This document shows positions 58,975 through 64,000 of a DNA stretch of 64,000 bases, one piece after another. Made by a program: the position numbers and the translations under genes. This DNA comes from JANNBN01 sp963763885 (GTDB taxonomy: Bacteria > Actinomycetota > Acidimicrobiia > Acidimicrobiales > JANYDT01), in contig CAVXQD010000007.1 of assembly GCA_963763885.1 (NCBI GenBank), forward strand, positions 806,001 to 870,000, in the 5' to 3' direction. Position 1 is the first letter of the stretch, and the number at the start of each line of letters is the position of its first letter. The notes under the pieces were generated by a model. It made no database searches and was not told the origin of the DNA. It was given only the letters and a program-made list of their open reading frames with translations.

Positions 58975-60214
58975 CTACCGGGCCTTGACCGGCCCGCTGC
59001 CGCCCTGCCGATTCGGCTCCGCCCCCTGCCGGTTCGCGTCCGCTGGTGGCCGATTCAGGTCACTGTCCTGGCGGTGTGACAACGCCTGCTCATGACGGAC
59101 TTCGTCACGCAGACCGCGGAGACGCTCGCCGTCACGGTCAATGCGCCACGGTCCAACGCGCAGCGTCAGGTAACAGGCAGCACCGACGGCAATCGGCAGC
59201 CACAACTGCGCGATGCGATATGCGCCGACGCCATATGTCACGTCGATGACACGCATCCCGAAGATGGTGACCAGCAGCGACGGATACATGAACTCCACCA
59301 CACCCAGCCCACCAGGGGTGATGGGCACAACCGCAAGCACGTTGACGATGCAGAACGAGACGATGAGCGAATCCACGCGGATGCGGCCGCCGAACGCGTA
59401 CAGAAACACGCCAAGCGACGCGGCGTCCAGCATCCAGTTGAGAACACCCCACACCAGGAGTTCACGGAGAACCTCTGGGCGGCTGATCAGCTGCCGCAAC
59501 CGATCTGCCAGGTGCTGCACCGTCTGAGCGGCGCGGTCTTCGTCCATGAACGTGACGCGGGCGGCGAGACGACGCGCAACGCGCTCTGCACGCGCTTGGC
59601 CGCGGAGCAGCGCAAACACCAACGCACCGAACACCAGCAGGATGACCACACCGACTAACGCAACGGTGACGTACACAGGTTTCACTCCGGACAACGGAAT
59701 GGAAACGAGCAGCGCCAACCACAACACAAGGTTGAGTACAACAGCGCTGCCCAGCCCCGCTGCACCAAGGGCAAACCCAGCGTCGGGGCCGGTCACTCCC
59801 GTGCGGGTGAGCAGCCGGTAACCCAGTGCGTTGCTGGCAGCTGCACCGCCAGGTACAACCGAGGAGATTGCGCGGGTGGAGAGCTGAATGCGAAACAGCG
59901 TCCCGATAGACGGGCCGGTATGACGAGGCAACGCGGACCTGGTGAGAAGTGAGTAGCAGAACAGCGCTGCGCCTTCGAGCGCGAGTCCGAGGACGAGGAA
60001 CTCCACTTTCACATCGGCGAGAGTCTGCGCAGCTTTCTTCGCGTCAGCCAGCTGCGGGACCACCACGTAATACGCCAAGTGCGAGAAAGGCCAGCACCTT
60101 GAAGCTACGAAGTGCATTCCGCATGGCTGCCGACCGAACAGGCGCCGGAGAATTGGTCGTTGGGTCAAGCGCAACACCGTGCTGGACCGTGTGCTCGGCT
60201 TCGGTCGCGCTCAC
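58975..60214 (-). pseudogene. YbhN-like (lysylphosphatidylglycerol synthase TM region) membrane protein, apparent frameshift
   Basis: The main frame gives AYYVVVPQLADAKKAAQTLADVKVEFLVLGLALEGAALFCYSLL, SSVVPGGAAASNALGYRLL, LNWMLDAASLGVFLYAFGGRI and FCIVNVLAVVPITPGGLGVVEF: an UPF0104/YbhN flippase-like protein with about eight helices and a polar tail (SDLNRPPADANRQGAEPN). Upstream of about 60080 the sense continues in another frame from GTG 60214: VSATEAEHTVQHGVALDPTT, then MRNALRSFKVLAFLALG. A one-base change near 60073-60090 joins them. GTG 60214 starts five bases after the preceding stop. Real mutation or sequencing error cannot be told apart here. Confidence 0.65.
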
Positions 60215-60219
60215 TTAAG

Positions 60220-61329
60220 TCATTCTGCCTCAGTAAACGGCGCTCCGACAGGCACAACACCCGGAGAAGGGCTCAGGGTTTCACACGCGACCCGCACAGC
60301 TGGAAAATCATCTGCGGACGGAACAATCATGAGAACCCGCGTAAAGCCAGCGCGTGCGGCCGTGTCAAGCAGGTCGCTTGGCGCATCGAGGTCAACACCA
60401 GCAACACATCCAACCAGCAGCGGCTGGCCGTTCATCACCGCGCTGAGTGAGGCAACGCCTGATGCTTTGAGATCGGATACCACCGTTGCGGCAACCCGGC
60501 GACAGGGCGCTTCGAAGCCGAACCTCTTCGGGTCTGCAATCACCATTTCGCGCAACCAACGTGAACGTGCCACGGTGTTTGCCGGATGCGATGCCGCGCC
60601 GGGCTTGCGATGCACCGCAACCGCAGCCACCGCTTCTTTCAACGCAACTGCGGGGGCAACTGCTGCGTTCATCATCGACTGCGCCAGCCGATCGTGTTTG
60701 CCAACACCAACAGCGAGATACGCCATGTCGGTTTCAAGGTCTCGCTGCACACGTCCAACTTCGAGACCAAGAACCTCTGCGCGCAGAACACCTTGTTCAA
60801 CAACGGGCGTGGCGCCGGCTGCGTTGATCATGGCGACGAAGACCTGCTCGTCTTTTGCAAGTTGATCTGGTTCGTCGGCCGGCGCGTCTGCCAATGCAAC
60901 CGGAGGCACGGGATGTAGCTCGCGGCCCACAACGGACCAGCAATGTGTTGGGATGCGACACCACGCGGCGCGGCGTGCATCGTCGCCGGTGAGTAGCGAC
61001 CCGTCGCCCATGAGATGCAGTTCGGTTGCACCACATCGTGCCGCAGCAACCATGGCGCCGCCAAGCCACCCCCGAGGAGGTCGTGGTCCAAGCGGATCGA
61101 TGTCAAGGGGGTCACGGTCGACCTGCGCTGCCTCGACAAGGACAACAAGCCGAGACGAGACAGGATCGTGTGCAGCGGTACCCGCGAAGTAGGGGACTCG
61201 TTCAAGTTGGGACTCGCCCGTTTCGGCCGCTTGCCTCGATTCGTCCGCTTGCCTCGAGTTACCGAAGTGCTGCGTGGTGAGCGCTCGCAGCTTGCCGAAC
61301 AGCAGCTGCGAGCGACGCTCTGGTTCCAT
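60220..61329 (-). CDS. Conserved-looking hypothetical protein between rho and prfA
   Basis: 369 residues, soluble. Features: PRGWLGGAMVAAARCGATELHLMGDGSLLTGDDARRAAWC, VFVAMINAAGATPVVEQGVLRAEVLGLEVGRVQRD, ALKEAVAAVAVHRKPGAASHPANTVARSRWLREMV and LLVGCVAGVDLDAPSDLLDTAARAGFTRVLMIVPSADDFPAVR. The alternating hydrophobic pattern suggests an alpha/beta fold of two halves. I do not recognise a family. It lies 14 bases after rho and 5 bases before the flippase-like gene, so it is in the rho-prfA transcript. In many genomes rpmE occupies this place. Confidence 0.7.
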   Translation of the reverse strand: MEPERRSQLLFGKLRALTTQHFGNSRQADESRQAAETGESQLERVPYFAGTAAHDPVSSRLVVLVEAAQVDRDPLDIDPLGPRPPRGWLGGAMVAAARCGATELHLMGDGSLLTGDDARRAAWCRIPTHCWSVVGRELHPVPPVALADAPADEPDQLAKDEQVFVAMINAAGATPVVEQGVLRAEVLGLEVGRVQRDLETDMAYLAVGVGKHDRLAQSMMNAAVAPAVALKEAVAAVAVHRKPGAASHPANTVARSRWLREMVIADPKRFGFEAPCRRVAATVVSDLKASGVASLSAVMNGQPLLVGCVAGVDLDAPSDLLDTAARAGFTRVLMIVPSADDFPAVRVACETLSPSPGVVPVGAPFTEAE

Positions 61330-61343
61330 GGTGCCGGGAGGGC

Positions 61344-63467
61344 TCAGTTACCAGACTGTGGCGTACGAGCAAGCTCGGCCAGGAACTCTGCGTTGGTACG
61401 AGTTGCCTTCATGCGATCCATCAGCAGCTCGAGACCCTTGGCAGCGGAACCATCTTCGGCCAAGCCGTTAAGGACGCGGCGGAGGCGGTAGATGACTTCA
61501 AGTTCCTTGCGATCGAAGAGCAACTCTTCGTGGCGCGTGGAGGACTCGTTGACGTTGATGGCTGGGTAGATGCGCTTCTCTGCGAGACGACGATCCAAGC
61601 GGAGCTCCATGTTGCCCGTGCCCTTGAACTCTTCGAAGATGACCGTGTCCATGGTGGAACCGGTCTCGATGAGCGCAGTGGCCAAGATGGTGAGCGAGCC
61701 GCCTTCTTCGATGTTGCGCGCAGCTCCGAAGAACTTCTTTGGCGGGTACAGCGCACCGGTGTCGATACCACCGGACATGATGCGACCGGTGGCCGGGGCT
61801 GCCAGGTTGTAGGCACGAGCCAGACGCGTGATGCCGTCGAGGATGATGACAACGTCACGGCCCTCTTCGACCAATCGCTTGGCACGTTCCAGGCACAGCT
61901 CCGCGATCATGGTGTGTTCGTCGGAAGGCTTGTCGAAGGTGGACGCAATCACTTCGCCAGCAACGGTGCGACGCATGTCGGTGACTTCTTCAGGCCGCTC
62001 GTCCACCAACAGCACCATGAGGTGAACCTCTGGGTTGTTGATCTCGATGGACGTGGCGATCTGCTTCATCACCGTGGTCTTGCCAGCCTTTGGAGGCGAC
62101 ACGATGAGGCCGCGCTGACCTTTGCCGATTGGCGACACGAGGTCGACGATGCGGCTGACCATGTTGCCCTGTTGGCCAGGCTGTTCCAGCTTCAGACGAA
62201 CGTCTGGGAAGAGCGGGGTGAGGTCTTCGAACTTTGGTCGCAGCGTTGCAACCTCTGGCGAATGACCGTTGACGGTGTCCACCCGCACGATGGCAGGGAA
62301 CTTCTCTTGCGGTGTGGCCGGGCGGTGTGCGCCGACGACGATGTCGCCTTTGCGGAGACCGAACTGACGCACCCTGTTGACCGGCACGTATACGTCTTCA
62401 GCTGTTGGCAGGTAGCCCTTGGCGCGGATGTATCCGAAGCCTTGGTCTGCAAGGTCCAAGATGCCCGAGATGGGAATGAGCTCGCCCTGGTAGGTCTCGG
62501 AGATGCGATCCGCTGCTGCATCACGCTCTGGTGAGACCTGTTGCTGCTGACGGTCACGGCCACGACGGCGACGGTTGCGTTTGCCACCGGCTGCGTCCCA
62601 GTCGTTGTTCTGTTGTTGTTGCTTAGGAGCCCATGGTTGCTTTGCACCCTGGGAACCCAGGCCACCCTGTGGGGCGCCGTTGCCAGTGTTGGGACCGGCT
62701 GGGCCGCGGTCGCCTGCTGGGCGATCACGGTTGCGGTCACGGTTGCGATCGAAACGCTCGCCACGATCTGGACGGTCACCACGATCGGTGCGCTCGGGTC
62801 GGTCACCACGATCTGCACGTTCAGCACGGTCGCCACGTTCTGGTCGGTCACCACGTTCTGGTCGGTCGCCACGCTCTGGACGGTCACCACGTTCTGGGCG
62901 ATCACCGCGGGTTGTGCCGGAGTCGTCACCATCGTCTGACAACTCTTTGGGGGTGCGCACCACAACGTCTGAGCGTCCAGCAGAACGTGCTGGCCGTTCG
63001 AAGCGGTCGAAGTCGTCGTCGGAGGAGCCGCTGGTGTCCGGAGCGTCTGCAGTGGCAAACGGATCGAAGAGAGTTGAGGCGCCGCTTCCACCACCGCTGC
63101 GGCGCGGTTGGCGCGGTGCACGTGCCGGAGCAGCGTCAGCAACAGGAGCAGCGGCGGGGCCGTCGTCGTTGGACGATGCGGCTGACGAGTCAGCAGTAGC
63201 TCCACCCGACTTGGACTTGATGACGCGAGCCTTTGGTTTGGCTGCCGCTGGACTTACGTCCCTGGCACCGTTGGCTGCTTGCGTATCGGTTTGCTTGTCG
63301 GCTTGCGTGGAAACCTGCTCGACGCCTGATCCTTTGAGGATCTGGTCGATCAGCGTTTCCTTCTTTGCACGGGCGCCTGCCTTGAGACCGAGAGCCGACG
63401 CGATGGTTGCCAACTCATCGCGCTCTTTGCGCTCCAGTACCGACCGCTCGAGGGCCATTCCTGACAT
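61344..63467 (-). CDS. rho: Transcription termination factor Rho with long RGD/E-rich insertion
   Basis: 707 residues. SAP-like N-terminus (LERKERDELATIASALGLKAGARAKKETLIDQILKG), then about 250 residues of low complexity including tandem GDRPER units (about 190-260), RNA-binding domain from about 320 (GILDLADQGFGYIRAKGYLPTAEDVYVPVNRVRQFGLRKGD), and the ATPase with Walker A SPPKAGKTTVMK and Walker B VVIILDGITRLARAYN. The Q-loop/R-loop region is complete. ATG 63467 follows GGAGG. Long insertions of this kind are known from actinobacterial Rho, where they alter RNA binding. An upstream open frame is not protein-like. Confidence 0.96.
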   Translation of the reverse strand: MSGMALERSVLERKERDELATIASALGLKAGARAKKETLIDQILKGSGVEQVSTQADKQTDTQAANGARDVSPAAAKPKARVIKSKSGGATADSSAASSNDDGPAAAPVADAAPARAPRQPRRSGGGSGASTLFDPFATADAPDTSGSSDDDFDRFERPARSAGRSDVVVRTPKELSDDGDDSGTTRGDRPERGDRPERGDRPERGDRPERGDRAERADRGDRPERTDRGDRPDRGERFDRNRDRNRDRPAGDRGPAGPNTGNGAPQGGLGSQGAKQPWAPKQQQQNNDWDAAGGKRNRRRRGRDRQQQQVSPERDAAADRISETYQGELIPISGILDLADQGFGYIRAKGYLPTAEDVYVPVNRVRQFGLRKGDIVVGAHRPATPQEKFPAIVRVDTVNGHSPEVATLRPKFEDLTPLFPDVRLKLEQPGQQGNMVSRIVDLVSPIGKGQRGLIVSPPKAGKTTVMKQIATSIEINNPEVHLMVLLVDERPEEVTDMRRTVAGEVIASTFDKPSDEHTMIAELCLERAKRLVEEGRDVVIILDGITRLARAYNLAAPATGRIMSGGIDTGALYPPKKFFGAARNIEEGGSLTILATALIETGSTMDTVIFEEFKGTGNMELRLDRRLAEKRIYPAINVNESSTRHEELLFDRKELEVIYRLRRVLNGLAEDGSAAKGLELLMDRMKATRTNAEFLAELARTPQSGN

Positions 63468-63776
63468 CTGTCCTCCATCGGGTGGGAAACCCGACTTGTG
63501 CTGCACAGCAGCGTTGTTGGTGGGGTGGGTGGGGGTGTTGCGGGGGTTTGGTGCGAATGCGTGTCGGTCGTGCTTCGGACCGGTCACAACGAACGGGGAA
63601 GCGGCGACCCTGCGCCGGCCTCGGCTCTGGACGCAGCTTCGCAGCAGCAATCAGTTCGACGAGGGAGGTCCGGCGGCTGAACCAGCAACACCGGGCATTC
63701 ACACCATAACCGGTTTCGAGCCGGAAGCAAACCAGGGCACCAAAGTTGGCTCCGATATGCCCCTACCCTTGGGCAC
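63468..63776. promoter_or_regulatory. Divergent rho / pirin upstream region
   Basis: 309 bases between rho and pirin starts. A long rho leader is usual because rho is autoregulated, but I see no clear attenuator stem or promoter boxes. The tract GGTGGGGTGGGTGGGGGTGTTGCGGGGG near 63520-63546 is G-rich on the plus strand. Confidence 0.35.
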
Positions 63777-64000
63777 ATGGCCTCCGTTATCCGCGAGAGC
63801 GTCGAGCTGGGTTTCCAGTGGCCGACGATCGATCCGTTCCTGTTCTGCGTTCATCATCTGGACCATTACCCGGCTGGCAACGCCACGTTCGGTCCGTCGC
63901 AGTCGCTTGCCGGGCGCAACATCGGCATGGACTTCGAAGGCAAAGACGGTTGGCGGATGTACCACGGCGACACCGTCCCCGGCTTTCCCGCGCACCCGCA
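63777..64000 (+). CDS. Pirin family protein (N-terminal part, cut by window edge)
   Basis: About 74 residues before the edge: MASVIRESVELGFQWPTIDPFLFCVHHLDHYPAGNATFGP, then SLAGRNIGMDFEGKDGWRMYHGDTVPGFPAHP. The stretch DGWRMYHGDTVPGFPAHP is the start of the cupin metal site (HPH follows in the family). Divergent from rho with 309 bases between starts. Confidence 0.82.
   Translation, partial: MASVIRESVELGFQWPTIDPFLFCVHHLDHYPAGNATFGPSQSLAGRNIGMDFEGKDGWRMYHGDTVPGFPAHP

Noticed and set aside
62192..63205. 337-codon minus-strand frame overlapping rho
   Set aside because: Alternate frame within the low-complexity part of rho; Thr/Val/Ala-rich artefact of the repeats.

Overview
This is high-GC actinobacterial DNA (roughly 60% G+C by eye). 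A polyphosphate-glucokinase-type ROK kinase, an LLM flavin oxidoreductase, a CaiB-type CoA transferase, a Rho factor with a long Arg/Gly/Asp-rich insertion and frequent GTG starts with 4-base ATGA/GTGA junctions fit the Actinomycetota. The gene mix suggests a free-living member of the Acidimicrobiia, but that placement is inference. About 62 genes, one tRNA and several repeat or regulatory elements can be supported.

Layout. 0-3 kb: a D-aminoacylase cut by the window edge, small proteins, a GNAT acetyltransferase and CorA. 3-10 kb: two divergent arms of an aromatic meta-cleavage cluster. The left arm (minus) is FAH-family isomerase/decarboxylase, 2-oxo-alkenoate hydratase, HpcH aldolase and a molybdenum hydroxylase, joined by 4-base overlaps. 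The right arm (plus) is a VOC extradiol dioxygenase and an HpaB-type monooxygenase. 10-13 kb: phosphotransferase, TetR regulator, zinc-type dehydrogenase. 13.0-13.8 kb: a non-coding block with two copies of a hairpin-bearing repeat. 13.8-18.8 kb: a MacB-like tripartite export system. 19-30.7 kb: a tightly overlapped seven-gene operon (membrane protein, ABC ATPase, ABC permease, Gln/Gly-repeat protein, MoxR, DUF58, giant three-VWA membrane protein). 30.7-34.7 kb: accessory genes and palindromic repeats. 34.7-44.9 kb: metF with an ArsR-methyltransferase, RpiR, ppgK, aminotransferase, LLM oxidoreductase, acyl-CoA ligase, TauE and a FolB-FolK fusion. 44.9-46.9 kb: a truncated VIT-like gene, a peroxiredoxin with in-frame UGA, VapBC and tRNA-Ala. 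47.7-52.1 kb: moaC, an AAA ATPase, moaA and moeA. 52.1-56.9 kb: an FmdB protein under a CIRCE operator, transporter, CoA transferase, a CpaB-like SAF protein. 57-63.5 kb: prmC, prfA, a flippase-like gene, an unknown gene and rho. The right edge starts a pirin.

The most notable observation is at 45.4-45.9 kb. A Bcp-type peroxiredoxin has UGA exactly where the peroxidatic cysteine belongs, the frame is open on both sides, and a possible bacterial SECIS hairpin follows at legal spacing. It is a candidate selenoprotein. Other points of interest are the operon encoding a protein with three DxSxS MIDAS motifs, dispersed palindromic repeat families, the CIRCE-fmdB link, and apparent frameshifts in fmdB and the flippase-like gene. 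Those frameshifts also warn that sequence error is possible.

The molybdenum cofactor genes at 47.7-52 kb could supply the molybdenum hydroxylase of the aromatic cluster; the two loci are not adjacent, so this link is functional inference only.
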